In this document: positions 10,001 to 18,318 of the stretch, piece by piece
Layout: each line of letters opens with the position of its first letter
Position numbering within the stretch: the stretch's first letter is position 1
Assembly: GCA_947177225.1 (NCBI GenBank)
Contig: CAMWTS010000002.1
Coordinates: 1 to 64,000 of the forward strand
Length of the DNA stretch: 64,000 bases
Reading direction: 5' to 3'
Origin: an uncultured Alistipes sp.
GTDB lineage: Bacteria > Bacteroidota > Bacteroidia > Bacteroidales > Rikenellaceae
Translations under genes and position numbers: made by a program
The notes under the pieces: generated by a model
Databases searched by the model: none
What the model saw: the letters and a program-made list of their open reading frames with translations, nothing else
Told to the model about the DNA's origin: nothing

Positions 10001-10393
10001 GTCAACCTGCGAAATGGCATAACCCACAGATTTCTCCGAACGCGTAAGACCGAGTGCCGTAACCACGACCGAATCGATGTTGGTAGCGGCCTCCTTCATT
10101 ATCACGTCGATATTGGTGCGCGAGCCTGCGACGATCTCCTGCGGCTCGTAACCGATGAAGTTGAAAACGAGAACATCGTCGGCCGACTTGGTAGTTATAG
10201 TGTAGGTACCGTCGACATTTGTCGAAGTACCGGTAGTAGTACCCTTCACCACGACGGTCACACCGATTGCCGGAGTCGTACCGTCCGAATCATATACCAC
10301 ACCCTTGATCGTGCCCTGAGCGAATACCTCAACCGAAGAGAAGAGGACAGCCACGAGCATCACGGCGCGGAAAAAGTAATTCTTCAAATTCAT
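7043..10393 (-). CDS. SusC/RagA-family TonB-dependent outer membrane transporter
   Basis: A 1116-residue SusC-type receptor. After a signal peptide comes a carboxypeptidase-regulatory-like domain (GTIKGVVYDSDGTTPAIGVT, residues 27-46 and onward), a plug domain starting VVTALGLTRSEKS near residue 110, and a long beta-barrel ending in Phe. With SusD it forms the outer-membrane import channel powered by TonB-ExbB-ExbD; such proteins are encoded at 43080-45020. The 93 bases before it hold only a weak stem, with no promoter box that I can see. It should therefore be transcribed from the glpT promoter. Confidence 0.95.
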   Translation of the reverse strand: MNLKNYFFRAVMLVAVLFSSVEVFAQGTIKGVVYDSDGTTPAIGVTVVVKGTTTGTSTNVDGTYTITTKSADDVLVFNFIGYEPQEIVAGSRTNIDVIMKEAATNIDSVVVTALGLTRSEKSVGYAISQVDNEALTSSVASNWINNMNGKVAGLSMSSAGTGPGGTVRVTLRGDSSLNYGSNEALFVIDGIPVISGTVASGSGANYANNNAPVDFGNSVADLNPDDIESVSVLKGPAASALYGSLAQNGVILITTKSGRENKGFGVSFSSTCTLEQAGYFPDFQGVYGPSNTADNTGTTNQYVSSWGLPASMTEDGVAVQKNISRYAFGAKYDASQMRYLYQSKNWETGEFTPVPWVYADDWYTGFFKTGVTWTNSVSIDGSSGKGTSARFSFTDNRNEWIMPNTGYEQQNYSLNVNQKLSKHIRLQAKINYTHKKSDNMPMSGYSNASPMYGLIWGYTAYPMQNYHDEYYQGRYTEAMFDLGNGKDPYNITSSLVYNSKSGHNPYRVVEDAKNTIDRDRVYGNIVVGIDIVDGLTLDLRGGMDMSVDFRTQGQPFMSADYASGRYQEKTVRQYEYSMDFLLKYNKTFLNDRLGLTAAFGANRLSNKYASTTITADELLVSGPGMYTMANSAVALDVSPYRSRKEIQSVYGFVNLSWDDTFFLDITGRNDWSSTLNSANWSYFYPSVSASILVDNLFKINSNKVNMIKLRASWANVGNDTSVYSLYPDYSTSNYPGGFYLPTTIPNAMIQPENCESWEIGLDTKFFGNRLGFDLAFYQNTTTDQIISAAQSAEIGNTSMKINAGKIRNRGVEVSVSGTPVKTRNWTWTINANWSYNQNTLCELTEGWDPATPFQASTSTTIGSRTYIYSYLGQEMYQLYGKDYNRAPEGSYYIDDNGNRVDCSGAVLINSTTGYPSLTSKPDQHIARVTPRWKAGLNTSVTWKDLTLTAQFTAQVGGNAFSVTNFALSYQGKLKNSLEGRTDGLVLDGVVATSQTDADGNTIYAKNTTITENANVYYNTIKWVRDNTYENTFSTDFFKLRELRLDYRFPAKLMAKTKVIQGLSVGVFATNVFCITDWPQYDPEAAGLVNGTNIYPGIETGTFPMTRTYGFNVKIQF

Positions 10394-10486
10394 ATTGTTT
10401 AGTTTTTTTCTTTTCTACGAGTTCCGCCTTGCGCAGAGTCGCCGATAAGCAACCCTGCGCCTGACGAATATTCGGTTTGTCGATTG

Positions 10487-13102
10487 TTACTCGACGATCT
10501 TTATACGCGGCGAGTCGGCATCGCCGGCACCGGCGAAACGCATCGTACCGCCGTTGGGAGCAGCAAGAGCACCGCTGCCGTTAGCCTGCCAGTTGGCCAC
10601 GCAGCGTATGCGGAACTGCATGTTGAAACCTGCCGGAACAGCAACAGGCAGTGCCACGGTCTCGTCGATGGTGATATTCGACGATTTGACCTCCAAGTTG
10701 TACTCTACGGTCGTTCCATCGATCTCTGCGGTCTTCAACTCGCTGGTGGGAACCCACGCAGCACCGTTGAAATACTCCATCACCCAATAGAGCATACCCG
10801 TACCCGAAGTACGCGACAGAGCCTTGAAGTTGATCTTCGTGCCTGCGGCAAGAGCTGTCGTCGGGCAGGTAATCAACCAGTAGTCGCCAGGCCATGCGCC
10901 AGTCACGTACGGGTGACCCGTAGTACCGACCATACGCGTGAACTTGTTATCGGGATCCTGTTTGCCCTCACCCTCGATATACTGCATGTAAGCAGTACCG
11001 CTGGCAGCGTTGAGCAGGTTGTCGACCTCGAAAGCGTAGTTGTAGAGATTGGCCTTGTAGGCATCGCCCGTGAACGACCAATATACGTCAGAACCGGCAG
11101 CCAGCGTAGGTGTCAGATCGGCAGCGGCCTGAGCCACGGCGATCTCCGTAGTAACGGTCGCACCCGTAAGAGTCAGTTTGCCCGAACGCGCAGCGAAATC
11201 GCCCGCACCGTGAATCTTGGGAGTCACGGTGAACTCGGTCGTAGCATCGGCCTTACCCTCGGTTGCACTGACGGTAAACCAGTCGCCGTCCTGAGTCATG
11301 TTCCAATCCTCGTTGGCATCGACCGTAACCTTGAATGCGCCGGTCTGGTAAGCATTGAAGTTGATCGTCTTCGCCGACGGAGTGATGAAAGGCTGATTGG
11401 CCGAGCCGTTCTGCTGAACGGTGAACGAACCTACCACCTTGCCCTCTACTTCAAGAGATATGGTAGCCGCACGCGGAGCACCGTCGTTGGCAGCGACCTT
11501 GATGATATTGTTGTTGAAAGGCAGAGCCGCACCGTTGGACGTAGCCTCGGTCTTCTCCGTATTGTATGCCATACCGGCAGTACCGTTCTTGGTCGTGTTG
11601 CAGGCAAATGTCTCGAATGTCAACCAGTCGGAATCAGAGGTGAGCTTCCACTCGCGGTTGATACGAATACGAGTCGTGGTGATATTACCGCCGCCGATGG
11701 GCATAGCCTCCTCGGGCATACCCGAAACCTCTATTACCAAAGCGGGATTAACCTCCTGGGCAGCAGCAGCCTTAGCCTCGTTGTCGTCTGCACGAACGGC
11801 CTTGATGTCGTCGATGAACAGACGGTTCTTCTTGGCCTCGGTCGAACCGAGTTTGATCTGCGTCTCGGCAGTGGCGCCCAAGACTACGAACTCATGCTGC
11901 AACCACGTAAAGAATGCCTTGGCATCGAACTCGCGCAGGGTCGATCCGTCGTCGAAAGTACCGGCACCGAGGATCTCGACGGGAATGGTCGGATTCTCCT
12001 GATCGGGGTTGAACGATACGTTGGCCGTACGATAACCCTGTACGCGGAACGAACAGATAAGCGTTGCGGTGCAACCCTCGTCGATAGCGTCGAAGGCCGG
12101 AGTGATGATGTAACCCATCTGAGCGGTCTTACCCACCTTGATGAAGCCCTCGTAACGTCCGTAAGCCGTATCGGCACCTGCGAGTTTCGCAGCAACGACC
12201 GACTCGTCGGTCAGGCTGGCCACGCCGACATCGTTGCTGCCCGAAGTACCGAGCTTGATGCCGTCGATGAACTCGGCCGTATCGACGGTAGGATAGCCGT
12301 AGAGCGAACCGGTTGCGGGGAATACGTCTTTGATCCACGAGAAGTCCTCGTTGTAGAATACGTAGCCTACCTCATGCTGGTCGACAGTGAAGTAACCCTC
12401 CTGCGAAAGCGTGATGACAAGCTCCGATGCATTGGCCGGATTATCCACGTCCTTTGCCGAGAAGGTCAGCTTGCCCTCGTTGGCCTTGTCCGTGTCGTTA
12501 TCCTTGGGAGTGACGGTTACGGTAACGACCTCACCGGCTTTACCGGCCTTGGGGGTTACGGTATACCACGTCTCGTTCTCGGCCGTCATAGTCCAGTCGT
12601 AGGCGTTCTCCACGGTGAAGGTGAAGATCTCGGTCTCCTTGGCAGGGAATGCAATGGCATTCTGCTCTACGCCGTTAACCACGAACTCTGTGCTGTGATA
12701 AGCGGTCTGAGTCAGTGAGAAAGCATACTCCGCGGTCACGGGGTGCTTGAAGGTTCCGGCATTGGCCACCACGGTAACATTACCCGTACGTGCCGCACCG
12801 TCGTTCTCGACGACCGTAAGCGTTACACGAGTCTCCTCGCCGGCTCGGCCGCTCGCCGGCTCGCAAACGAACCAGCCGCCGTCTTTCTGGATAGTCCAGG
12901 GGGCAGTAGCGTAAACCGTAAACGTCTTGGCCTTGTCTTCACCGTCATAGTAGGCGAAAGCGTAACCGCTCTCGGCTCCAATGACTTCGAGCTCGGGGGC
13001 TTCAACCACAGGCTCGACAGTGGCGTCGTCCTCCTTGCAACCGGTCATTGCTATACCGGCCACAAGAGCGGCTGCCCACAGACATTGTCTTAGATGTTTC
13101 AT
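10487..13102 (-). CDS. Large BACON-domain lipoprotein
   Basis: An 871-residue lipoprotein (Cys22 in AMTGC, followed by KEDD). Three BACON-like modules are visible, each with a tryptophan-containing strand such as APWTIQKDGGWF (about 70), YDWTMTAENETWYTV (about 165) and EDWNMTQDGDWFTV (about 600). Between them and at the C-terminus lie beta-sandwich regions that may bind ligand. BACON domains are thought to be spacers or mucin/glycan-contacting modules in Bacteroidetes surface proteins. It is encoded directly before susC, so it is probably a surface binding protein of the same system. Confidence 0.75.
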   Translation of the reverse strand: MKHLRQCLWAAALVAGIAMTGCKEDDATVEPVVEAPELEVIGAESGYAFAYYDGEDKAKTFTVYATAPWTIQKDGGWFVCEPASGRAGEETRVTLTVVENDGAARTGNVTVVANAGTFKHPVTAEYAFSLTQTAYHSTEFVVNGVEQNAIAFPAKETEIFTFTVENAYDWTMTAENETWYTVTPKAGKAGEVVTVTVTPKDNDTDKANEGKLTFSAKDVDNPANASELVITLSQEGYFTVDQHEVGYVFYNEDFSWIKDVFPATGSLYGYPTVDTAEFIDGIKLGTSGSNDVGVASLTDESVVAAKLAGADTAYGRYEGFIKVGKTAQMGYIITPAFDAIDEGCTATLICSFRVQGYRTANVSFNPDQENPTIPVEILGAGTFDDGSTLREFDAKAFFTWLQHEFVVLGATAETQIKLGSTEAKKNRLFIDDIKAVRADDNEAKAAAAQEVNPALVIEVSGMPEEAMPIGGGNITTTRIRINREWKLTSDSDWLTFETFACNTTKNGTAGMAYNTEKTEATSNGAALPFNNNIIKVAANDGAPRAATISLEVEGKVVGSFTVQQNGSANQPFITPSAKTINFNAYQTGAFKVTVDANEDWNMTQDGDWFTVSATEGKADATTEFTVTPKIHGAGDFAARSGKLTLTGATVTTEIAVAQAAADLTPTLAAGSDVYWSFTGDAYKANLYNYAFEVDNLLNAASGTAYMQYIEGEGKQDPDNKFTRMVGTTGHPYVTGAWPGDYWLITCPTTALAAGTKINFKALSRTSGTGMLYWVMEYFNGAAWVPTSELKTAEIDGTTVEYNLEVKSSNITIDETVALPVAVPAGFNMQFRIRCVANWQANGSGALAAPNGGTMRFAGAGDADSPRIKIVE

Positions 13103-13140
13103 AGAATTTTGGTTTTTGTTAGTAAATAAGTTAGCTTAGT

Positions 13141-15114
13141 TTATTCGTATTTCGTAGTAAAGCTCTTTGGACGAGTCATAGTCTCCGAATAGGTCACACC
13201 GAACGAGTCGGTAACCGTAATGTCGAGCGTAGACGAAGCCGACGAGGCCGTCACCTCAAACATATGGCAGGTGTATTCGCTGGGGAACGTGAGCGAAGTG
13301 GTAGCTCCGCGAGGTATGTCATACGAAGCCGAGTGCAACGGATCGTACTTGCGGATCTGCTTGACGTCAAGTGCCTTGCCATTCTCCTTAACCTCGATCT
13401 TCCACGAAGGCTCCCATGCCCACACGTTGATGTAGACGGTGTTCGACGACGACGAAATGTCAGAATAGTCGTTGGCGCGCGCAGGCAGCTTTGTCTTGAA
13501 CGATGCCACCTTCGAATCGCTATTCCACCACTTCATGAACTCGTTCATGTCGTATGTCTGGAACTGCTTGTTCACATCGAGACCCATGCCTTTATACTGA
13601 TAGGTGATCTGATCGCCGTTGACGGTGAAGATCTTGTAGCCGGCAGGCGAACCGTCGCAGCAGACGTTGTTATTGGCATACTGGTATGTCCACCACCACG
13701 TACCGCAGACAGCGGCGACATTCTGCTCCATCATCTTCGTGGCGTAACCCTCAATAGGCACATTGCGGTTGACATGCGAGTGACCCGACAACAGCGTTAC
13801 GTTCTGATAGCCGGCGAAGCACTCCAACAACTGCTTCTGATAGGTCTGGCTGATGGCATCGCTCGCATACCAGCCGTTGGCGGCATTGTAGGCCATGCTC
13901 TTTATCGGGCAGTGATAGCCAACGAAGATAGGCGTCGACGGATCGACATATTTCAGATCCTCCTTCACGAAGTTGATATTGTCGGCCGTGAAATACTTGT
14001 CGTAGCTGCGGTCGCCGGCAATAGTCGTATGACCGGGAGTACCCGTATTCTTATATACCGTATCGTCGAGCATGATATAGTGAACCTTACCGATATTCAT
14101 AGAGTAGAACACCGGACCTATCTCATCGCGGAAAGCCTGTTCAGGTGCCCAGTCGCCCTGGTAGGCCGCATCGTTGTCGTGGTTGCCCATGGTCGACCAG
14201 AACTGGAATTGAAGATCCTTTACAGAACCCTTGGCATCGGCCAGCGAATAGTTGTTCTGATACCAGTAAAGATCCCACGCCCAGTCACCGAGATTGAGGC
14301 AGTAGACCGGTGTAGCCGAGTTGTTGTAGGCCGTGGTGACCTCGCTCACCCAGCCGGTGGTGAACTGCTGCAAATCCTTGGTCGAGCGGTTTGCAAGGTG
14401 CATATCGGTGGCAACCAGCATGATGTGGTTGTCGTTGTCGCGTTTGAACAGCTCGAAATCATGCTGTTCCATTTCATTCTGACCCTTGGTCAGCTTATGC
14501 CAGAACTGAGGCATGGCCTCTTTGGTGGCCACCTCATAGCCCGAAGGCGTGATAATGAATACCGAACCGTGACGCTTGGCCGAAGCGATCCAGTAATGAC
14601 CGTGCTCATCGGTCTGAACGATCTGCACACCGTCGGAAACGAGTGCGCCGGCAACAGCCTCCTCTCCGCAGAATACGCGTCCCTTGATGCTCATGCCCTC
14701 CTTATCGGGCACATCGGTATTAGGCGACTTGATCTTGATGACGGCCGAACCGAGCATCTGAGCGTTGTTGCCTCGGCGAAGCACGAAACTGTAAGTCGTA
14801 CCCGAAACCACCGATTCGGGGACGGTAAAGCTGAAAGCCGTGTCGTCGACCGATGCCGTAGTACAGCGAATGTCGCTGCCCAGGCGCAGCAAAAGATAGT
14901 CGCCGGCAGCAAAGCCTGAACCGGTCAACGTAATCTGATCGCCAACCTCAACCTCATACTCCTTGTCGAGGACAACGCCCTTGACAAAGCGCGTAATGAC
15001 CTCCTTACCCGGATCATCGGGTGGAGGCGTCTGCTCGTCCGACTTGCACGACCATGCGGCAAGTACGCACAGAGCCATCGTCAGCGCATAGAGTTTAAAC
15101 AATAAGTTTTTCAT
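13141..15114 (-). CDS. Calcineurin-like phosphoesterase lipoprotein with IPT, MetallophosN and MetallophosC-type domains
   Basis: A 657-residue lipoprotein (lipobox LAAWSC, Cys23). An IPT/TIG-like domain (about 40-130) is followed by a MetallophosN-like beta domain ending in IITPSGYEV. The catalytic domain shows all metal-binding motifs: DMH in ATDMHLANR, GD in LGDWAWD, GNHD in GNHDND, a lone histidine in GYHCP and GHSH in LSGHSHVNRN. A MetallophosC-like beta domain closes the protein. The family hydrolyses phosphomonoesters or phosphodiesters; the substrate here is unknown. Its place in an operon with glpT and SusCD suggests surface hydrolysis of a glycerophosphodiester or poly-glycerolphosphate. 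It is a paralogue of the next upstream gene. Confidence 0.85.
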   Translation of the reverse strand: MKNLLFKLYALTMALCVLAAWSCKSDEQTPPPDDPGKEVITRFVKGVVLDKEYEVEVGDQITLTGSGFAAGDYLLLRLGSDIRCTTASVDDTAFSFTVPESVVSGTTYSFVLRRGNNAQMLGSAVIKIKSPNTDVPDKEGMSIKGRVFCGEEAVAGALVSDGVQIVQTDEHGHYWIASAKRHGSVFIITPSGYEVATKEAMPQFWHKLTKGQNEMEQHDFELFKRDNDNHIMLVATDMHLANRSTKDLQQFTTGWVSEVTTAYNNSATPVYCLNLGDWAWDLYWYQNNYSLADAKGSVKDLQFQFWSTMGNHDNDAAYQGDWAPEQAFRDEIGPVFYSMNIGKVHYIMLDDTVYKNTGTPGHTTIAGDRSYDKYFTADNINFVKEDLKYVDPSTPIFVGYHCPIKSMAYNAANGWYASDAISQTYQKQLLECFAGYQNVTLLSGHSHVNRNVPIEGYATKMMEQNVAAVCGTWWWTYQYANNNVCCDGSPAGYKIFTVNGDQITYQYKGMGLDVNKQFQTYDMNEFMKWWNSDSKVASFKTKLPARANDYSDISSSSNTVYINVWAWEPSWKIEVKENGKALDVKQIRKYDPLHSASYDIPRGATTSLTFPSEYTCHMFEVTASSASSTLDITVTDSFGVTYSETMTRPKSFTTKYE

Positions 15115-15146
15115 AAAAAAATCAGGTTATAATTGTTTGTTAATGA

Positions 15147-16589
15147 TTATTTTTCCGATTTTTTGGCAGTCAGATCGACCGTCTCCGTCCATTGGCGTCC
15201 GTGACGGTCGGTAGCCACTATGCGGATCTCGCGCGCACTCTTCGACGGACATGCGCGGAAATAGAACTCGGCCTGACGCGCCGTGTTCAGCAGGTTGGCC
15301 TTGATCTTGGGAGTGACATCGGCCGTCTCGACGAAAGCCATGTAATCGGGACAATTCATCGACACCTGCTCCATGGCACCGCGATAGCGGCCGTCTTCAT
15401 ACCATACCACCGTCCAGTGCGGATCCCAGCCCCATATCTTGGTCACGACGAACTGCTTGTGAGCCTTCAACTCACCCGGCAGCCACGTGCGCATCTGATA
15501 GTCGTCGCCGTGTCCCAACGAGCGATAGAGCCATGTCCACTCGCCGTTCTCGTCGGTGATGATGCACAAGCCCTTGGTCGAACCGTCGCTATTGAGCGGA
15601 GCGTGCCACAGGTTACCGTTGATCTGGGCAACGTTGTGCTCGACAACGCCCGGAGCCACGTCGTAATTGGAATTGATGTGGGTATGACCCGTAAGCAGAT
15701 GCAGTTCGTAGTCGGCAAACAGCTTGAACAGACGGCGATTCGACGGCTGCTGATAACGGCCGCGCCAGTATTTCATGGCCGGGGCGTGCATAGCGACGCA
15801 CACGCGCGAACCCTTGGGTACATACTGCGTGTACTTCTCCAACCACGCCAGCTGCTCGTCATTTATACGCTCGTCGTACTCCTTGCGACCGTAATACTCT
15901 ATGTCGTCGAGTACGATGAAATAGGTGTCTCCCAGATTGAAAGCATAATATGTAGGACCGAAATTGTCGCGATAGGCATGTGCCGCATCGAAATCGTTGT
16001 CGCACTCCAAATCGTGGTCGTGATTGCCGATAACGGGATAGAACGGTATGCCGAGCTTGGCAAACTCCTGCTTCACACCGGGCATAAGATACATTCTGTC
16101 CCATACGATATCACCCAGAATGATACCCACCTCGGGCAGAGAGTTGCGCTCACGGCACTCCTCGACGATCTTCTCCAACTCGGGCATCACCTCGCCTGCA
16201 AGGCGCGCCATTTGCTCCTCGGTCTGAGGCTGAGGATCGCCCACGGCAAGCAGCTCGTAACCCTCCGCAGCGAAGGGAAGCAGGTCGAAGTCATACGACT
16301 TGCGGCCGTCGACGGGGAGATAGAACTGCGGGAAACCCTGCTGCTGACGAGCTATATATCCCGAAGGTGTGACAACAAAAACGAAAGGAGCCTTCTCGCT
16401 CGGGCGGAGCGAGAAAACACCTTTGGCATCTGTGACAGAGAAATTCTCTCCATCACTTACCACAACGCCCTGCAAAGGCTTGCCATCGGAAGTAACACGA
16501 CCGGTCACGGCCTTTTTAAGGGTGGGGACCGCCGCAAATCCCATTGTTACAGACAACAACAGGATACATAATACGATTTGTTTTTTCAT
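15147..16589 (-). CDS. Secreted calcineurin-like phosphoesterase with MetallophosN/C-type domains
   Basis: A 480-residue paralogue of the neighbouring enzyme with a cleavable-looking signal peptide (no lipobox) and no IPT domain. MetallophosN (about 27-82) ends VVTPSGYIA. The catalytic motifs are DPQ at 118-120, GD at 159-160, GNHD at 188-191, the histidine of AMHAP and GHTH in LTGHTHINSN. The first motif has Gln where the classical family has His; the paralogue keeps His. Likely periplasmic. The ATG at 16589 starts a proper signal peptide 13 bases after the glpT stop; a 54-residue upstream extension would run into glpT and is rejected. Confidence 0.85.
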   Translation of the reverse strand: MKKQIVLCILLLSVTMGFAAVPTLKKAVTGRVTSDGKPLQGVVVSDGENFSVTDAKGVFSLRPSEKAPFVFVVTPSGYIARQQQGFPQFYLPVDGRKSYDFDLLPFAAEGYELLAVGDPQPQTEEQMARLAGEVMPELEKIVEECRERNSLPEVGIILGDIVWDRMYLMPGVKQEFAKLGIPFYPVIGNHDHDLECDNDFDAAHAYRDNFGPTYYAFNLGDTYFIVLDDIEYYGRKEYDERINDEQLAWLEKYTQYVPKGSRVCVAMHAPAMKYWRGRYQQPSNRRLFKLFADYELHLLTGHTHINSNYDVAPGVVEHNVAQINGNLWHAPLNSDGSTKGLCIITDENGEWTWLYRSLGHGDDYQMRTWLPGELKAHKQFVVTKIWGWDPHWTVVWYEDGRYRGAMEQVSMNCPDYMAFVETADVTPKIKANLLNTARQAEFYFRACPSKSAREIRIVATDRHGRQWTETVDLTAKKSEK

Positions 16590-16602
16590 TATAGTTTCAG
16601 GT

Positions 16603-18024
16603 TTACTTCTCATTTTGCGCCTCACGCAAACGATTCTGCATGAGTACCAACTCTTTGTGCCAGGTAACGGCACATATGACAATGGCCAGGCACGATGCTC
16701 CGATGAAGAACCAGAATGTAGCGTTCCAACCCAAATCGCTCGCCGCCACATGTCCGATCAATATCTTCGACAGCAGCGCATCGCCAAGCAGATAACCGAA
16801 CAGACCGACAAAACCGGCCGCCGTACCCGCAGCATTCTTCGGAACGAAACTCAATGCCTGAATACCTATCAGCGCGATGGGACCATAGACGGCAAAGCCT
16901 ACAAGACCCAGCGACACATAGACCAGCATCGACAGACTTATGCCCAACATCGACGCTATCGGCGCAGCCTGCCAGTAGAGCACCACGCCGGCCAACACCA
17001 GCAGCATATAGATCACGTTGACCGGAGCGCAACGTCCCTGAAAGAAACGCGTAGACAGCCAGCCGCATACGATCGTACCGGGGATTCCGGCATATTCGAA
17101 GATGGAGAAGGCCAGCTTCTGAATATCCTGTCCCAGTCCCAGCTCCTTGGAGATATAGGTGGGCGACCAGTCGCTCACACCGTAACGTACCATATATACG
17201 AAGACATTGGCCATGGCGATGAACCACAGCAGACGGTTTTTCAGCACATAGTCGACGAACAGACGGCGGAACGGGATCTTCATCTCCTCGCCCTTTTCAC
17301 CGCGACGGCCGGTGAAATCCTGCCGATACTCATCGATTGGGGGCAGACCGCACGCCTCGGGACGGTCGCGCAACAGCCACCAGCATACCACGGCGAACAA
17401 AAGAGCCACCAGCGACGGGAAGATGAAGTTGGCGCGCCACGTCTCCTCTATGCCCATAGACGAGAATATGGCCACACCGGCAAGAGCCAGCACGGCCAGC
17501 GAACCACCGCCCACATTGTGCGACGTATTCCAGATCGACATCTTGAAACTGCGCTCACGCTGCGAGAACCAGTGAGCCATCACACGTCCGCACGGAGGCC
17601 AGCCCATACCCGAAATCCAACCGGCTATAAGCATGAAGCCGAACAGTATGGCACTGTTGGCGCCTATCGATTTGCCAAGCGGCAGAAAACCGACCGACAT
17701 CATCGCCAGAGAGGCGATAATCAATCCTACGACAAGGAATTTACGGGCGTCCGACCGATCGGAAAGACTGCCCATTATGAATTTGGAGAAAGCATACGCC
17801 ACCGGAATACCGGTCATGGCGAAGCTCACGCCCGATTCGTCGAGCAACCCCTCCTCGATCATCGAGGGAGCTGCCAACGACAGATTCTTGCGAACCAGAT
17901 AGTATGCCGCATAGCCCAGAAATGCACCTAAAAAGACTTTCAGGCGCATACGCCGATAGACCTCCGGAATACGCTCCTTAGGCAATCTCGGCTTGGCTGC
18001 GGGCGGAGCGAAAAAGTTAGACAT
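16603..18024 (-). CDS. glpT: Glycerol-3-phosphate transporter, MFS organophosphate:phosphate antiporter
   Basis: A 473-residue MFS protein of the organophosphate:phosphate antiporter family. The N-terminal GYAAYYLVRKNLSLA segment near residue 40 carries the family's conserved arginine, and SDRSDARKFLV forms the loop between helices 2 and 3. E. coli GlpT is 452 residues. It exchanges glycerol-3-phosphate for phosphate across the inner membrane. Hexose-phosphate (UhpT) specificity cannot be excluded, but glpD and a DeoR/GlpR regulator next door favour glycerol-3-phosphate. It is the first gene of the phosphoesterase-SusCD operon and has its own promoter at 18197-18231. Confidence 0.88.
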   Translation of the reverse strand: MSNFFAPPAAKPRLPKERIPEVYRRMRLKVFLGAFLGYAAYYLVRKNLSLAAPSMIEEGLLDESGVSFAMTGIPVAYAFSKFIMGSLSDRSDARKFLVVGLIIASLAMMSVGFLPLGKSIGANSAILFGFMLIAGWISGMGWPPCGRVMAHWFSQRERSFKMSIWNTSHNVGGGSLAVLALAGVAIFSSMGIEETWRANFIFPSLVALLFAVVCWWLLRDRPEACGLPPIDEYRQDFTGRRGEKGEEMKIPFRRLFVDYVLKNRLLWFIAMANVFVYMVRYGVSDWSPTYISKELGLGQDIQKLAFSIFEYAGIPGTIVCGWLSTRFFQGRCAPVNVIYMLLVLAGVVLYWQAAPIASMLGISLSMLVYVSLGLVGFAVYGPIALIGIQALSFVPKNAAGTAAGFVGLFGYLLGDALLSKILIGHVAASDLGWNATFWFFIGASCLAIVICAVTWHKELVLMQNRLREAQNEK

Positions 18025-18196
18025 ATTCGTTAGTAAAAGTTAGGTGGTTATTGATCTTCCCTCCTGCCGCACTTATATTATATATTAAGGCAATGACCCT
18101 CCCGGACTAAAACCATACAACGGCGGTGCGCCGCAAGAGGCTTTACGCCTCCTGCGAGCACACGCGCTGTTGACAGGTCCCGATAAAATCATTACA
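18025..18196 (-). promoter_or_regulatory. Long structured leader of the glpT-SusCD operon
   Basis: The stretch between the predicted start of transcription near 18190 and the glpT ATG is about 165 bases. It holds two small tandem hairpins, GCGG-TGCG-CCGC and GAGGC-TTTAC-GCCTC near 18122-18147, and an AT-rich segment near 18075-18090. I recognise no known riboswitch. It may simply be a long untranslated leader. Confidence 0.35.
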
Positions 18197-18231
18197 CAAA
18201 ACTATAAATAAATTCGCACAGGAATTTCAAA
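18197..18231 (-). promoter_or_regulatory. Promoter of the glpT-phosphoesterase-SusCD operon
   Basis: On the minus strand TTTG (18231-18228) and TAGTTTTG (18204-18197) are separated by 23 bases, at the wide end of the Bacteroidetes consensus. No convincing terminator follows glpD, so some read-through from glpD is also possible. Confidence 0.6.
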
Positions 18232-18318
18232 TCTATGTTAATTCTTCATTACCATGCACCATTTCCCGCCCCGGCACAGCCCGAACGACCGGCCTAATGC
18301 CTCGGCTTGCCGAAAAGG

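Noticed and set aside
16590..16751. A 54-residue N-terminal extension of the first phosphoesterase
   Set aside because: It would overlap the end of glpT, and a normal signal peptide starts at 16589.
3184..18024. Ordinary glycan-use locus (PUL)
   Set aside because: No glycoside hydrolase, polysaccharide lyase, HTCS or sigma/anti-sigma pair is present; the enzymes are phosphoesterases and the inner-membrane carrier is GlpT.
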